Source: Marinobacterium mangrovicola
Lineage (GTDB): Bacteria; Pseudomonadota; Gammaproteobacteria; Pseudomonadales; Balneatricaceae
NCBI RefSeq assembly: GCF_004339595.1
Contig: NZ_SMFU01000011.1
Location: forward strand, 124,001-188,000
Length of the DNA: 64,000 nucleotides
Direction: 5' to 3'
Shown: one piece after another, positions 18,278 through 28,453 of the stretch
Numbering within the stretch: the stretch's first letter is position 1
Layout of the letters: each line of letters opens with the position of its first letter
The notes under the pieces: generated by a model
The model's database searches: none
Told to the model about the DNA's origin: nothing
What the model saw: only the letters and a program-made list of their open reading frames with translations
Position numbers and translations under genes: made by a program

Positions 18278-21200
18278 TCAGGCTAATCCACGGCGCAGAT
18301 CCAGGGTGTAGGGATACTCACCCGTGGGCTCTTCCGGTGGTGGCGCCATGGGTTTTGGCCCCTGTTCGTTGGGGAAGAACTCACGCAGCGCCTCGTGGAA
18401 CGGCGGTGGCGTCACTGCACCCGGTGTATGGCCGTGATCCCAGTAACGATTGACCCGGCGCGATTCTGCCTCAAAGGCGTTGATCGGCTGGGTATCGTAG
18501 CTGCGACCGCCCGGATGGCTGACATGGTAAGTACAGCCGCCGATGGAGTGACCGTTCCAGGTGTCGATCAGATCGAATACCAGCGGTGCATGTACGCCGA
18601 TGGTCGGATGCAGCGCCGAAGGCGGGTTCCAGGCGCGGTAACGCACTCCGCCGACATATTCGCCGTGGCGACCGGTGTTGTTTAGCGGCACGCGGCGGCC
18701 GTTACAGGCGAGCACGTAACGGCCGTCGGTAAGACCGGTGACCTTCACCTGCAGACGCTCGACGGAGGAATCCACGTAACGGGCGGTACCGAAGCTGGAG
18801 ATCTCCTCACCGAGCACATGCCAGGGCTCGATCGCCCAGCGCAGCTCGATCTGGATATCGTCGATCTGTACGCGGCCGTAGTGCGGGAAGCGGAACTCCT
18901 CGAACGGTGCCAGCCACTCCAGCTGGAACGGCAGGCCGTGCGCCTGAAGATCGTTGACCACGGCACGCAGATCCGACCAGACATAGTGCGGCAGCATGAA
19001 GCGGTCGTGCAGCTCGGTGCCCCAGCGGACCAGCGGCTGCTTGTACGGCTCTTTCCAGAAGCGGGCGACCAGCGCGCGCAGCAGCAGTACCTGCACCAGC
19101 GACATCTGCGGATGCGGCGGCATCTCAAAGCCACGGAATTCAAGAATCCCCTGACGTCCGGAGGCGGTACCCGGTGCGTAGAGCTTGTCGATACAGAACT
19201 CGGAGCGATGGGTGTTACCAGTGATATCCACCAGCAGGTTGCGCATCAGGCGGTCCACCAGCCAGGGCTGGTCGATCAGCCCTTCCGGCATCTGCTGGAA
19301 GGCGATCTCCAGCTCGTAGAGCGCTTCATGACGACCCTCGTCGACACGCGGTGCCTGGCTGGTCGGGCCGATAAACATACCGGAGAACAGGTAAGACAGG
19401 GCCGGGTGGTGCTGCCAGTAGGTCACCAGTGAACGCAGCAGGTCCGGGCGACGCAGCAGCGGGCTGTCTGCCGGCGTTACGCCGCCAAGGGTGACATGGT
19501 TACCGCCACCGGTACCGCCATGGCGACCGTCGATCATGAACTTCTCGGTGCCAAGGCGTGACAGGCGGGCTTCGTCATAAAGAACGTTGGTGTTTTCCAC
19601 CAGCTCCTTCCAGCTACCCGCCGGATGGATGTTGACCTCGATAACGCCGGGATCCGGGGTGACCAGCAGTTTCTGCAGGCGGGAATCCTTGGGCGGCTCA
19701 TAGCCTTCGATCACTACCGGCAGATTGAGCTCAGCGGCGGTGTGCTCGATGGCGTTGATCAGGTCAACGTAATGCTCCAGGTAATGAAGCGGCGGCAGGA
19801 ACAGGTAGAGTCGACCGTCGCGGGGCTCAATGGAGAGCGCGGTTTTGACGATATCCACCCAGCGGCCTTCGCCCTTGGGTTCATTTTCATCATCGGCACT
19901 ATCCATCATCTGGCGGTGGTCAGCCGTGTTCGGCGGCTCGGCCGGCGGCACCATGCTGGCGAATGGACGGTAGCTCGGCAGCGGTTCCTGCTCGGCGAAC
20001 GGATCGCGCTCGGGGTCGATATCCTGCTTCTCACGAGCCACCCAGGGCAGGGTGCTCAGTGGCAGACGGAAGCCCAGAGGAGAGTCGCCGGGGATCAGTG
20101 TCAGTTCATCGCGGCGCAGCTCCCAGGGAGATGAACGCCAGCCCTGTTTACCATAGTCCCAGCCCAGCGGTAGCACGTAACCGGTGGGTGTATCCAGACC
20201 GCGATCCAGCAGTTTAGCCAGACGCTTGCGCTCCAGATCGTCCTTCAGATTGACCTTTTTCGGATCCACGTTGACCGGAAGCTGCTGCTCCTGCCAGAGG
20301 TAGTAGAGCGCGTCTTCGCGGGCATCGATCAGGTATTTGTGATCCAGCGACAGGCGCTCACACAGGGTTTTCATGAACCACTGAGCTTCGGCCAGGCCGT
20401 GGCCGTAGTTCTTGTCGACCCGGGCCAGCAGTTTGGGATCGTGCCAGAGCGCTTCGCCATCGGTGCGCCAGTAGCAGCCCAGCGCCCAGCGTGGGACTTC
20501 CTCGCCGGGGTACCATTTACCCTGGCCATAATGCAGCAGCCCCTTGGGCGCGAAACGCTCGCGCAGGCGCAGCAGCAGATCCTTGGCCAGCTTCAGCTTG
20601 TCATCGCCAAGGGCCTCGATATTCCACTGCGCAGAATCCATATCGTCGATGGAGACGAAGGTGGGTTCGCCACCCATGGTCAGGCGTACGTCGCCCTCAG
20701 TGAGTTCCTCATCGATCGCCTTGCCCAGTGCATCAATGCAGGCCCACTGCTCTTCGCTGTAGGGCTTGGTGACTCGCGGATCCTCATGGATGCGGTACAC
20801 CTCGTTGACGAAGGCGAACTCCACCTCGCACTTGTCGGTAGCACCGGTGATCGGCGCCGCCGAAGCGGGGGAGGGGGTGCAGGCCAGCGGAATGTGGCCC
20901 TCACCGGCGAACAGGCCTGATGTTGGGTCCAGGCCAACCCAGCCGGCGCCCGGGATATACACTTCGCACCAGGCGTGCAGGTCGGTGAAATCCTCTGCGG
21001 CGCCGGAAGGGCCATCCAGAGCTTCCTGATCCTGCTTCAACTGCACCAGGTAACCGGAGACAAAACGGGCGGCCAGGCCCAGCTTGCGAAGAACCTGTAC
21101 CAGCAGCCAGCCGGTATCGCGACAGGAGCCTTTGGCCAGGGTCAGCGTCTCCTCGCAGGTCTGAACACCCGGCTCCATGCGTATGCCGTAGGCGATCTCT

Positions 21201-21661
21201 TGTTCCAGGCGCTGGTTGATGGCGACCAAGAAATCGATGATGCGGACCTCGTCCCGGGGCACGCTGGCGACCAGTGCATCGAGCTTTTCACCTTCCTCCA
21301 TGACTTCGAGGTAGGGTTCCAGCTCTTTCTGCAGCGTGTCGTCGTACTCAAACGGGTAATTCTCCGCGTACTCCTCAACGAAAAAATCGAACGGGTTGAT
21401 CACCGTCATGTCGGCAATCACTTCCACATCAAACTTGAACTTGCGGGTCTTTTCCGGGAACACCAGGCGTGCCTGGTAGTTGCCGAACGGATCCTGCTGC
21501 CAGTTGATGAAGTGGTTTTCCGGCTCGATTTTCAGGGTGTAACCGTGGATATGGGTGCGCGAATGCGCGGCCGGGCGCAGACGCAGCACATGGGGTGACA
21601 AAGATACGGCTCGGTCGAAGTTATATTCGGTCGAGTGGCGGATCGCGATACGGATAGTCAC
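18278..21661 (-). CDS. Transglutaminase-DUF2126 fusion (COOH-NH2 ligase-like)
   Basis: The 1127-residue protein begins at GTG (21661), with GAGGG about 9 nt upstream. The first ~290 residues are a transglutaminase unit with triad segments KGSCRDTGWLLVQ, DLHAWCEVY and GLDPTSGL. From about residue 310 it is DUF2126: DVRLTMGGEPTFVSIDD, then HYGQGKWYPGEEVPRWALG, and later GGRHGGTGGGNHVTLGG, which has the look of a carboxylate-amine ligase active site. It lies in the middle of the operon, 12 nt after the alpha-E gene. A coupled ligase plus transglutaminase in one chain supports peptide or isopeptide chemistry; the product is unknown. Confidence 0.93.
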   Translation of the reverse strand: MTIRIAIRHSTEYNFDRAVSLSPHVLRLRPAAHSRTHIHGYTLKIEPENHFINWQQDPFGNYQARLVFPEKTRKFKFDVEVIADMTVINPFDFFVEEYAENYPFEYDDTLQKELEPYLEVMEEGEKLDALVASVPRDEVRIIDFLVAINQRLEQEIAYGIRMEPGVQTCEETLTLAKGSCRDTGWLLVQVLRKLGLAARFVSGYLVQLKQDQEALDGPSGAAEDFTDLHAWCEVYIPGAGWVGLDPTSGLFAGEGHIPLACTPSPASAAPITGATDKCEVEFAFVNEVYRIHEDPRVTKPYSEEQWACIDALGKAIDEELTEGDVRLTMGGEPTFVSIDDMDSAQWNIEALGDDKLKLAKDLLLRLRERFAPKGLLHYGQGKWYPGEEVPRWALGCYWRTDGEALWHDPKLLARVDKNYGHGLAEAQWFMKTLCERLSLDHKYLIDAREDALYYLWQEQQLPVNVDPKKVNLKDDLERKRLAKLLDRGLDTPTGYVLPLGWDYGKQGWRSSPWELRRDELTLIPGDSPLGFRLPLSTLPWVAREKQDIDPERDPFAEQEPLPSYRPFASMVPPAEPPNTADHRQMMDSADDENEPKGEGRWVDIVKTALSIEPRDGRLYLFLPPLHYLEHYVDLINAIEHTAAELNLPVVIEGYEPPKDSRLQKLLVTPDPGVIEVNIHPAGSWKELVENTNVLYDEARLSRLGTEKFMIDGRHGGTGGGNHVTLGGVTPADSPLLRRPDLLRSLVTYWQHHPALSYLFSGMFIGPTSQAPRVDEGRHEALYELEIAFQQMPEGLIDQPWLVDRLMRNLLVDITGNTHRSEFCIDKLYAPGTASGRQGILEFRGFEMPPHPQMSLVQVLLLRALVARFWKEPYKQPLVRWGTELHDRFMLPHYVWSDLRAVVNDLQAHGLPFQLEWLAPFEEFRFPHYGRVQIDDIQIELRWAIEPWHVLGEEISSFGTARYVDSSVERLQVKVTGLTDGRYVLACNGRRVPLNNTGRHGEYVGGVRYRAWNPPSALHPTIGVHAPLVFDLIDTWNGHSIGGCTYHVSHPGGRSYDTQPINAFEAESRRVNRYWDHGHTPGAVTPPPFHEALREFFPNEQGPKPMAPPPEEPTGEYPYTLDLRRGLA

Positions 21662-21673
21662 GGTTTAAATCCC

Positions 21674-22603
21674 TCAGGGTACGGGAAACCAGGTTTCGGC
21701 GACCGCTTCATGCAGCTCGCCCAGTTGGACCTGGAGATCATTAAGGTAGTCGCGGAACGGCTGGCCCAGATCGGTATCCTCTTCAGCCAGACGCGGCTCC
21801 GGTTTGATCGCTTTGATCACCTTGCGCACGGCGTCGTTCTTGGGCAGCTTGGCCGCAGCTACATCCATCTGCATCAGGCAGAACTGGAACGCGCGTGGGA
21901 AGTGCGGGTCTTCAAGCATAAAGTTGGCTACATCGGGGCCGTAGACCGCGCCTTTCATGGTGCGACGATAGCTCATGTAGGCACTGGCTGATCGCAGCAC
22001 GTTACCCCAGACGATCTGGCGCAGGTTAACGCTGGTATCGCCGTTGGCCTGCAACAGACCGAAGGCGCCGGCATCGAGAATACGGGTGGTCATATCCGCC
22101 CGTTCCAGATCGCGGCCGATCTTCATAAACTGCCAGCCGGCATCATGACTCATGGTGCCGTAGAGCAGGCCGGAGAGCATCTGGCAGCCCTTGATCACCT
22201 CGGAAAGATAATCGTGACGGCGGCTGCGGTTGATCCCCAGCTGGATGTTGTTCTTGGCGTAGAGGTAAACCTCGTTGATCAGTTCCCAGGTTTCCGCCGG
22301 CACCACATCGCGAGAGGTACGGATGTTCTCACGCACCATTTTCAACGCAGACAGCATGGAACTGGGGTTGGTATCGTCCGCGAGCATGAACTTGACGACG
22401 TTACGCTCGTCCTGAACCTTGTAGCGATCTTCAAACAGCTCGGTGGCGCTGTTCAGAACCACCAGGTTGTACCAGCCGATGTTGATATCCTTGGGCAGGT
22501 CAAACAGCAGCTTGTCGTACACGCTGACCAGGCGGGCGGTGTTCTCAACACGCTCTATATAACGCGCCGTCCAGTAGAGGCGCTCGGCAACTTTAGACAA
22601 CAT
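21674..22603 (-). CDS. Alpha-E domain protein (DUF403)
   Basis: This 309-residue all-helical protein is a free-standing alpha-E domain. The opening MLSKVAERLYWTARYIERVENTARL is typical, and conserved segments such as SHDAGWQFMKIGRDLERADMTTRILD follow. Its frequent charged residues could line a binding groove, but the biochemical role of alpha-E proteins is not established. It lies 5 nt after the ATP-grasp gene and is almost always found with such a partner, so a shared complex is likely. The same domain is repeated at the C-terminus of the protein encoded at 15667-18219. Confidence 0.93.
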   Translation of the reverse strand: MLSKVAERLYWTARYIERVENTARLVSVYDKLLFDLPKDINIGWYNLVVLNSATELFEDRYKVQDERNVVKFMLADDTNPSSMLSALKMVRENIRTSRDVVPAETWELINEVYLYAKNNIQLGINRSRRHDYLSEVIKGCQMLSGLLYGTMSHDAGWQFMKIGRDLERADMTTRILDAGAFGLLQANGDTSVNLRQIVWGNVLRSASAYMSYRRTMKGAVYGPDVANFMLEDPHFPRAFQFCLMQMDVAAAKLPKNDAVRKVIKAIKPEPRLAEEDTDLGQPFRDYLNDLQVQLGELHEAVAETWFPVP

Positions 22604-22608
22604 AATGA

Positions 22609-24063
22609 TCAGGCCTCCCCAGTCTCGACAATCCAGGTGTCTTTACTGCCGCCACCCTGCGACGAGTTGACCACCAGTGAACCCTTGCGCATCGCCACGC
22701 GGGTCAATCCGCCAGTGGTGACGTAGATATCCTTGCCTTGAAGAATGAACGGGCGCAGGTCAAGGTGGCGCGGCTCCAGCGCGTTTTTCTCCACCATGGT
22801 TGGCGCGGTGGAGAGCGCTAGCGTGGGCTGGGCGATATAGTTGCGCGGGTTTTCCTTGATCAGCTTGGCGAAGGCGGCCTGATCTTTCTTGGTGGAGTGA
22901 GGGCCAACCAGCATGCCGTAGCCGCCGGATTCGTTGGCCGGTTTGACCACCAGTTTGTCCAGGTTCTCCAGCACGTATTCACGCTGCTCCGGATCTTCGC
23001 AGAGGAAGGTCTTCACGTTCTGAATGATCGGTTCCTCGTTGAGATAGTAGCGGATGATGTCCGGTACATAGGCGTAAACCACCTTGTCGTCGGCAACACC
23101 TGCACCCGGCGCATTGGCGAGGCCCACATTGCCTTTTTGCCAGGCTCGCATCAGGCCAGGGACGCCCAGCACCGAATCCTTGCGGAACACTTCCGGATCG
23201 AGGAACAGGTCATCGATTCGGCGATAGATCACATCCACCCGTTCCAGGCCGCTGATGGTGCGCATGTAGACGCAGTCATCATCATTGACCACCAGGTCTG
23301 ACCCCTCAACCAGTTCGACACCCATCTGCTGTGCCAGGAAGGCATGCTCGAAGTAGGCAGAGTTGAAAATGCCGGGGGTTAGTACGGCGATCACCGGTTT
23401 CTTCACCTTACGCGGCGATAATGACACCAGCGTGTCGAACAGGTTGGAGCAGTAATCATCCACCGGCAGGATGCGGTCGTTCTCGAACAGCTCCGGCAGT
23501 ACGCGTTTGGTAATGGCGCGGTTTTCCAGCATGTAGGAAACGCCGGAAGGAACGCGCAGGTTATCTTCAAGAACGTAGAACTCGCCATCACCGTCGCGCA
23601 CCAAATCAGTGCCGCATATGTGTGCCCAAACCCCAAATGGGGGCGATATACCCACGCACTCGGGGCGGAAGTTTTTGGAGTTCTTGACCAGGTGCTCCGG
23701 CACTATGCCGTCTTTGATGATCTTCTGGTCGTGGTAGAGGTCGTCGATAAACAGGTTCAGCGCTTTGAGTCGCTGCTTGAGACCGGCGGCCGTTTTGGCC
23801 CACTGCTTGGCTGAAATGGTGCGCGGTATGATGTCGAAGGGCCAGGCGCGGTCGATATTGCCCTCTTCGGTGTAGACCGTAAAACTGACGCCCATTTCCT
23901 GAATCGTGGCTTCCGCCATCTGCCGGCGGCTTTCTACTTCGTCTTCGCTGAGAGAACTCAGATAAGAGATCAATCGCTTGGCAGGTAGCCTCGGATTGCC
24001 AGCGGGAGTAACAAGTTCATCGAAAAAGTCCTGAGGTTCGTATCTCTTCCAATCCATACTCAT
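22609..24063 (-). CDS. Circularly permuted type 2 ATP-grasp protein
   Basis: This 484-residue protein is the free-standing relative of the ATP-grasp half of the gene at 15667. It has FTVYTEEGNIDRAWPFDIIPR, the substrate segment GTDLVRDGDGEFYVLEDNLR and the nucleotide segment DKLVVKPANESGGYGMLVGP. The tail is GGLTRVAMRKGSLVVNSSQGG. It is the first gene of the five-gene operon. The ATG at 24063 has only a weak ribosome site, and an ATG two codons later is equally possible. It is expected to form an ATP-dependent amide bond. Its partner is the alpha-E protein encoded immediately downstream. Confidence 0.93.
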   Translation of the reverse strand: MSMDWKRYEPQDFFDELVTPAGNPRLPAKRLISYLSSLSEDEVESRRQMAEATIQEMGVSFTVYTEEGNIDRAWPFDIIPRTISAKQWAKTAAGLKQRLKALNLFIDDLYHDQKIIKDGIVPEHLVKNSKNFRPECVGISPPFGVWAHICGTDLVRDGDGEFYVLEDNLRVPSGVSYMLENRAITKRVLPELFENDRILPVDDYCSNLFDTLVSLSPRKVKKPVIAVLTPGIFNSAYFEHAFLAQQMGVELVEGSDLVVNDDDCVYMRTISGLERVDVIYRRIDDLFLDPEVFRKDSVLGVPGLMRAWQKGNVGLANAPGAGVADDKVVYAYVPDIIRYYLNEEPIIQNVKTFLCEDPEQREYVLENLDKLVVKPANESGGYGMLVGPHSTKKDQAAFAKLIKENPRNYIAQPTLALSTAPTMVEKNALEPRHLDLRPFILQGKDIYVTTGGLTRVAMRKGSLVVNSSQGGGSKDTWIVETGEA

Positions 24064-24444
24064 GCCTGAGCCTATCTTATGCTGGTGGCCGTTATTAGGT
24101 TCGGCGGAAAAGCGTGCTGAACCCTTAGTTTAGGTTTGCTGGCCGACCGGGTGTGCCCGGTGCGGGGGACGCTCAAATAAACTCCTGAACTTCTATTTAC
24201 ACAGAATCTGTATGTGCAATTTACAAGCCAGACATACAGCGGCTTATGGCGCCGGGTGCCGCACAGATCTGTGGAGCCCTGTGCCTGAAACGTCCCCAGC
24301 TTTACCCTAACATGGCGTACATAACGTTTTTATGTATAACAGTGTCCTCGCAAGTACGAAAGTTTTTCATTGCAGATGAACCAGTTTCATCACCTCGCCA
24401 GCAGGGAATCTATACTGAAAGATATGTGACCTGAGGTCGGAGTG
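24064..24444. other. 381-bp divergent promoter region
   Basis: This lies between the ATP-grasp operon (leftward) and the NfeD-type gene (rightward) and must hold both promoters. A short hairpin CCGGGT/CCCGG occurs near 24148-24164. A 62-codon open frame at 24246-24434 shows no family resemblance or ribosome site. I see no riboswitch or operator that I can name. Confidence 0.5.
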
Positions 24445-25821
24445 ATGAATATCTGTTGGCTCCGGTCCGTAGTACTGCTGGCCGGATTGTTACTGGTTGT
24501 CTCTTGGGGCGCTGCTGAAAGCGAAGCGCCTCAACCCCCGCTAAAAGCTGCGGTCTGGCAATTGACCCTGGATGGGGTCGTAGGACCTGCTACCGCGGAC
24601 TACCTGGTGCGGGGGCTTGAGGACGCCGCCGAAGAACAGGCCGCAGCGGTATTGATCCGCATCGATACCCCCGGCGGCCTGGATAGCTCCATGCGACAGA
24701 TGATCTCGGCGGTGCTGGCATCGCCGATACCGGTTATTTGTTATGTCTCCCCCGGTGGTGCCCGTGCCGCCAGTGCCGGGACCTTCCTTCTTTACGCCTG
24801 TCATGTGGCGGCGATGGCGCCAGCCACCAATCTGGGGGCGGCAACACCTGTTTCCATCGGTACGCCGATGACGCCGGACAATGGTGGCGGGCAACCAGGG
24901 GACGGCGAAGGCGATACTGCGAAGACCCAGCCAGGCAGCGCCATGGAGCGCAAGGTCACCAACGATGCGGTGGCCTATATCCGTGGGTTGGCCGAGCTGC
25001 GTGGACGCAATGCCGATTGGGCGGAAAAAGCGGTGCGTGAAGGTGCCAGCCTCACCGCCAGCAAAGCGCTGGAGCTGGGCGTGATCGATCTGATAGCCGC
25101 TGATCGCAGCGAACTGTTTGAGGTGATTACCGGGCGTTCCGTGGAGATCAATGGCCGCCAGGTCGCGCTCGATTTTAGTGATTCTTCCATTTTTGTGTCC
25201 GACCCCGACTGGCGCAGTGAATTTCTGGCGGTGATCACCAATCCCAACGTGGCTTACATGCTGATGCTGATTGGTCTCTACGGCCTGATCTTTGAATTCA
25301 CCAACCCGGGATTTGGTTTGCCCGGTGTGCTGGGCGCGATCTGTCTGATGGTGGCGCTCTACGCGTTTCAGGTATTGCCGGTCAGCTATGCGGGGCTGGG
25401 TTTGATTCTGCTGGGGCTGGGGCTGATTGCCGCCGAGGCGATGATGCCGAGCTTTGGCGTATTGGGCGTGGGCGGCCTGATCGCCTTTGTCATCGGCTCG
25501 ATCATCCTGATGGATACCGATATTCCGGCGTTCCAGGTTGCTCTGCCGGTGGTAGCTGCATTGGCGGTAACTACCGGTGTGCTCCTGTTTGCGGTGCTGG
25601 GGATGGCGCTGAAGGCGCATCACAGGCCGGCGGTCATGGGACCTGCAGCGATGAAAGAGCGCGAGGCGGAGATTGAGCAGGTCTATGGGGATCAGGTACT
25701 GGCGCGGTTCGAAGGCGAACTTTGGGAGGTCCGCTGTGCCGAGCCGCTCAAGGCCGGCGACCGGGTACGCATCCATGAAATCGACGGATTAACGCTTGTG
25801 GTCGACAAGCAGGAGGCTTGA
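24445..25821 (+). CDS. NfeD-type membrane serine protease (ClpP-class)
   Basis: The 458-residue protein has a signal peptide, a ClpP-class protease domain (about 35-250) and a C-terminal half of membrane helices, ending in a small OB-fold NfeD domain ([24 protein letters not shown]). The probable nucleophile is the serine in [12 protein letters not shown], with a lysine after it in [15 protein letters not shown] as the general base. NfeD proteases cut the hydrophobic C-terminus of partner stomatins; here a slipin gene follows after 2 nt, matching that pairing. The ATG at 24445 is chosen with GAGG upstream; the adjacent GTG one codon earlier is an alternative. Confidence 0.93.
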   Translation: MNICWLRSVVLLAGLLLVVSWGAAESEAPQPPLKAAVWQLTLDGVVGPATADYLVRGLEDAAEEQAAAVLIRIDTPGGLDSSMRQMISAVLASPIPVICYVSPGGARAASAGTFLLYACHVAAMAPATNLGAATPVSIGTPMTPDNGGGQPGDGEGDTAKTQPGSAMERKVTNDAVAYIRGLAELRGRNADWAEKAVREGASLTASKALELGVIDLIAADRSELFEVITGRSVEINGRQVALDFSDSSIFVSDPDWRSEFLAVITNPNVAYMLMLIGLYGLIFEFTNPGFGLPGVLGAICLMVALYAFQVLPVSYAGLGLILLGLGLIAAEAMMPSFGVLGVGGLIAFVIGSIILMDTDIPAFQVALPVVAALAVTTGVLLFAVLGMALKAHHRPAVMGPAAMKEREAEIEQVYGDQVLARFEGELWEVRCAEPLKAGDRVRIHEIDGLTLVVDKQEA

Positions 25822-25823
25822 AA

Positions 25824-26597
25824 ATGATCGGTTTTCCCTATTTTGCGACGACCATCGTGGTGCTGGTGGTATTTCTGCTGCTATCGATGTTTCGTATCCT
25901 GCGCGAGTACGAGCGTGGGGTGATCTTTCTGCTGGGGCGCTTTTACCGGGTTAAGGGGCCTGGCCTGATCATCGTTGTGCCGGTGATCCAGCAGATGGTG
26001 CGGGTGGATCTGCGTACCCTGGTGATGGATGTGCCGACCCAGGATGTGATCTCCATGGATAACGTGTCGGTGAAGGTGAACGCGGTGATCTATTTCCGCG
26101 TGGTGGATCCGGAAAAGGCGATCATCCATGTGGAGAACTATCTCGAAGCTACCAGTCAGCTGTCGCAGACCACATTGAGGTCGGTGCTGGGCCAGCATGA
26201 ACTGGACGACATGCTCTCCGGCCGCGACCAGCTGAATGCCGATATCCAGAAAATACTTGATAAGCAGACCGACGCCTGGGGCATCAAGGTGGCGAACGTG
26301 GAGATCAAGCATGTGGATCTCGACGAGAGCATGGTGCGTGCAATCGCCAAACAGGCGGAGGCAGAGCGTGCCCGTCGCGCCAAGGTGATTCACGCCAGCG
26401 GTGAGCTGGAGGCTTCGGAAAAACTGCTCGGTGCCGCCCAGCGACTGGCGGAAGAACCGCAGGCCATTCAACTGCGTTATATGCAGACACTGACCGAGAT
26501 CGCCAGTGGCCAGAACAGCCATACCATCGTCTTTCCGCTGCCGCTCGATATGATCAATAAATGGACCGGTGCGGCAGGTAAAAAGGAGGATAGGTAA
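25824..26597 (+). CDS. Slipin / stomatin-like SPFH membrane protein
   Basis: This 257-residue SPFH-domain protein has one N-terminal membrane helix (about 5-25). The Band-7 signature follows: [50 protein letters not shown] and a later amphipathic helix rich in Ala, Glu and Arg ([20 protein letters not shown]). Such proteins form large rings that organise membrane microdomains. The ATG at 25824 has AGGAGG 7 nt upstream, inside the end of the NfeD gene. The NfeD-slipin pairing is widespread, and the protease probably processes this partner. Confidence 0.95.
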   Translation: MIGFPYFATTIVVLVVFLLLSMFRILREYERGVIFLLGRFYRVKGPGLIIVVPVIQQMVRVDLRTLVMDVPTQDVISMDNVSVKVNAVIYFRVVDPEKAIIHVENYLEATSQLSQTTLRSVLGQHELDDMLSGRDQLNADIQKILDKQTDAWGIKVANVEIKHVDLDESMVRAIAKQAEAERARRAKVIHASGELEASEKLLGAAQRLAEEPQAIQLRYMQTLTEIASGQNSHTIVFPLPLDMINKWTGAAGKKEDR

Positions 26598-26649
26598 GGG
26601 TAGGGAGGTGCGCCCGCGTGCCGATTGAGCATATTCAAGATTAGGTTAA

Positions 26650-26678
26650 GGACGCCGCACCCGCAGGATACGGCGTCC
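26650..26678. terminator. Hairpin between convergent slipin and permease genes
   Basis: GGACGCCG (26650-26657) pairs with CGGCGTCC (26671-26678) across a 13-nt loop. No clear T tract follows on either strand, so termination function is uncertain. Confidence 0.45.
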
Positions 26679-26688
26679 TCATCATTGA

Positions 26689-27450
26689 TCAGTGACGGAT
26701 ACGGTAACCGGTACGGAAGATCCACCAGACCGCTGTGAGGCAGAGCAGCAGGAACAGGAAGGTCATGCCGAGGCTTACCGCCACATTCACATCGGAGATG
26801 CCGTAGAACGCCCAGCGGAAGCCGCTGATCAGGTACACCACCGGGTTGAACAGGGTCAGTGTCTGCCAGGGCTCCGGCAGCATATTGATGGAGTAGAACG
26901 CGCCGCCAAGGAAGGTCAGCGGGGTGATCACCATCAGCGGAATCACCTGCAGTTTCTGGAAGTCATCCGCCCAGATACCGATGATAAAACCGAACATGCT
27001 GAAGGTCAGCGCCGTCAGTATCAGAAAGCCCAGCATCCACACCGGATGATCGATCTGATAGTCCACAAACACCCGCGCCGTGGCCAGAATCAATGCCCCG
27101 ATAATCAGCGACTTGGTGGCGGCCGCGCCGACATACCCGGCGACAATCTCGAACGGTGACACCGGGGCCGAGAGCACCTCGTAGATAGTGCCCGAGAACT
27201 TGGGAAAGAAGATCCCGAACGAGGCGTTGGAGATACTCTCGCTGAGCAGAGACAGCATCAGCAGACCCGGAATGATAAAGGCGCCGTAGCTGACACCATC
27301 GATATTACCCATGCGGGAACCGATAGCGGTGCCGAAGACGATAAAGTAGAGCGAGGTGGAGAGTACCGGCGACAGGATGCTCTGCATCAGCGTGCGCCGG
27401 GTACGCGACATTTCAAACTTGTAGATGGCCAGTACACCATTGAGGTTCAT
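26689..27450 (-). CDS. yadH: ABC-2 type permease (YadH-like)
   Basis: The 253-residue membrane protein has about six helices and belongs to the ABC-2 exporter permease group. Typical segments are [29 protein letters not shown] and the late block [23 protein letters not shown] followed by [16 protein letters not shown]. It pairs with the ATPase encoded 13 nt upstream, as YadH does with YadG in Escherichia coli. The exported substrate is unknown. The ATG at 27450 follows GGAAGG. Confidence 0.92.
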   Translation of the reverse strand: MNLNGVLAIYKFEMSRTRRTLMQSILSPVLSTSLYFIVFGTAIGSRMGNIDGVSYGAFIIPGLLMLSLLSESISNASFGIFFPKFSGTIYEVLSAPVSPFEIVAGYVGAAATKSLIIGALILATARVFVDYQIDHPVWMLGFLILTALTFSMFGFIIGIWADDFQKLQVIPLMVITPLTFLGGAFYSINMLPEPWQTLTLFNPVVYLISGFRWAFYGISDVNVAVSLGMTFLFLLLCLTAVWWIFRTGYRIRH

Positions 27451-27463
27451 CTTTCATCCTTCC

Positions 27464-28393
27464 TTATGCGTCTTTGCCGTGAACCAGGCTGACAAATATC
27501 TCTTCCAGCGAGCTCTGCTTGGACTGCAGGTCTTTCAGGTCGATGCCGAGCTGGCTCAGGCTGCGCATCAGCTGGGCGATGCCGGTGGTGTCCTGATGGG
27601 CATCGAAGGTATAGGTGAGCTGGGTGCCATCTTCGCTCGGCGTCAGGTTGTACTGCGCCAGCTCAGCGGGCAGGGACTCCAGCGGTGACTGCAGGTAGAG
27701 GTTCAGCTGTTTCTGTCCCAGCTTCTGCATCAGCTCGGTTTTCTGCTCCACCAGCATCAGCTCGCCGCGGTTGATCACGCCGATGCGATCGGCCATCTCT
27801 TCTGCTTCCTCGATGTAGTGGGTAGTCAGAATGATGGTGACGCCGTTTTCGCGCAGTTCGCGCACGATCTCCCACATATCGCGACGCAGCTCAACGTCTA
27901 CGCCCGCGGTGGGCTCATCGAGGAACAGGATGCTGGGCTCGTGGGACAGTGCCTTGGCGATCATCACGCGGCGCTTCATACCGCCGGAAAGCTCCAGCAT
28001 CTTGGCGTTGCGCTTCTCCCAGAGCGAGAGCTGGCGCAGGATCTTCTCGAGGTATTCCGGGTTGGCCGGCTTGCCGAACAGTCCGCGGCTGAAGGCGACC
28101 GTATGCCAGACCGTCTCGAACGAGTCGGTGGTGAGTTCCTGGGGCACCAGGCCGATCTGGCTGCGCGCCTGGCGGTAGTCGCGGGCGATATCGAAGCCAT
28201 CGGCGATCACCTTGCCGGAGGTGGCGTTAACGATGCCGCAAATGATGCTGATCAGGGTGGTTTTGCCGGCCCCGTTAGGGCCGAGCAGCGCGAAAATCTC
28301 GCCGCGCTTAATCTCCAGATCGATGGATTTCAGCGCGGTAAAACCGGATGAGTAGCTTTTGCCGACGCCCTGGATGGAAATGATCGATTGCAC
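27464..28393 (-). CDS. yadG: ABC exporter ATPase (YadG-like)
   Basis: This 309-residue ATP-binding subunit starts at GTG (28393), with AAGGAG about 6 nt upstream. The Walker A motif is GPNGAGKTT, the signature ELSGGMKRR, Walker B SILFLDEP and the switch histidine [16 protein letters not shown]. The C-terminal ~80 residues form the extension usual in exporters that pair with ABC-2 permeases. Its partner permease follows after 13 nt. It lies 60 nt downstream of the racemase gene on the same strand but has its own ribosome site, and nothing ties it functionally to that cluster. Confidence 0.94.
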   Translation of the reverse strand: MQSIISIQGVGKSYSSGFTALKSIDLEIKRGEIFALLGPNGAGKTTLISIICGIVNATSGKVIADGFDIARDYRQARSQIGLVPQELTTDSFETVWHTVAFSRGLFGKPANPEYLEKILRQLSLWEKRNAKMLELSGGMKRRVMIAKALSHEPSILFLDEPTAGVDVELRRDMWEIVRELRENGVTIILTTHYIEEAEEMADRIGVINRGELMLVEQKTELMQKLGQKQLNLYLQSPLESLPAELAQYNLTPSEDGTQLTYTFDAHQDTTGIAQLMRSLSQLGIDLKDLQSKQSSLEEIFVSLVHGKDA

Positions 28394-28453
28394 GGGCTCT
28401 CCTTGTGGCGGATCAGAGGAGCCCGAATTGTAACGCGAACTGGTTACCGGTGC

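Noticed and set aside
24246-24434. 62-codon open frame in the divergent gap before the NfeD gene
   Set aside because: No ribosome site, no recognisable pattern.
24541-25776. 411-codon open frame antisense to the NfeD gene
   Set aside because: Composition is an artefact of the GC-rich opposite strand; the NfeD domains are unmistakable on the plus strand.
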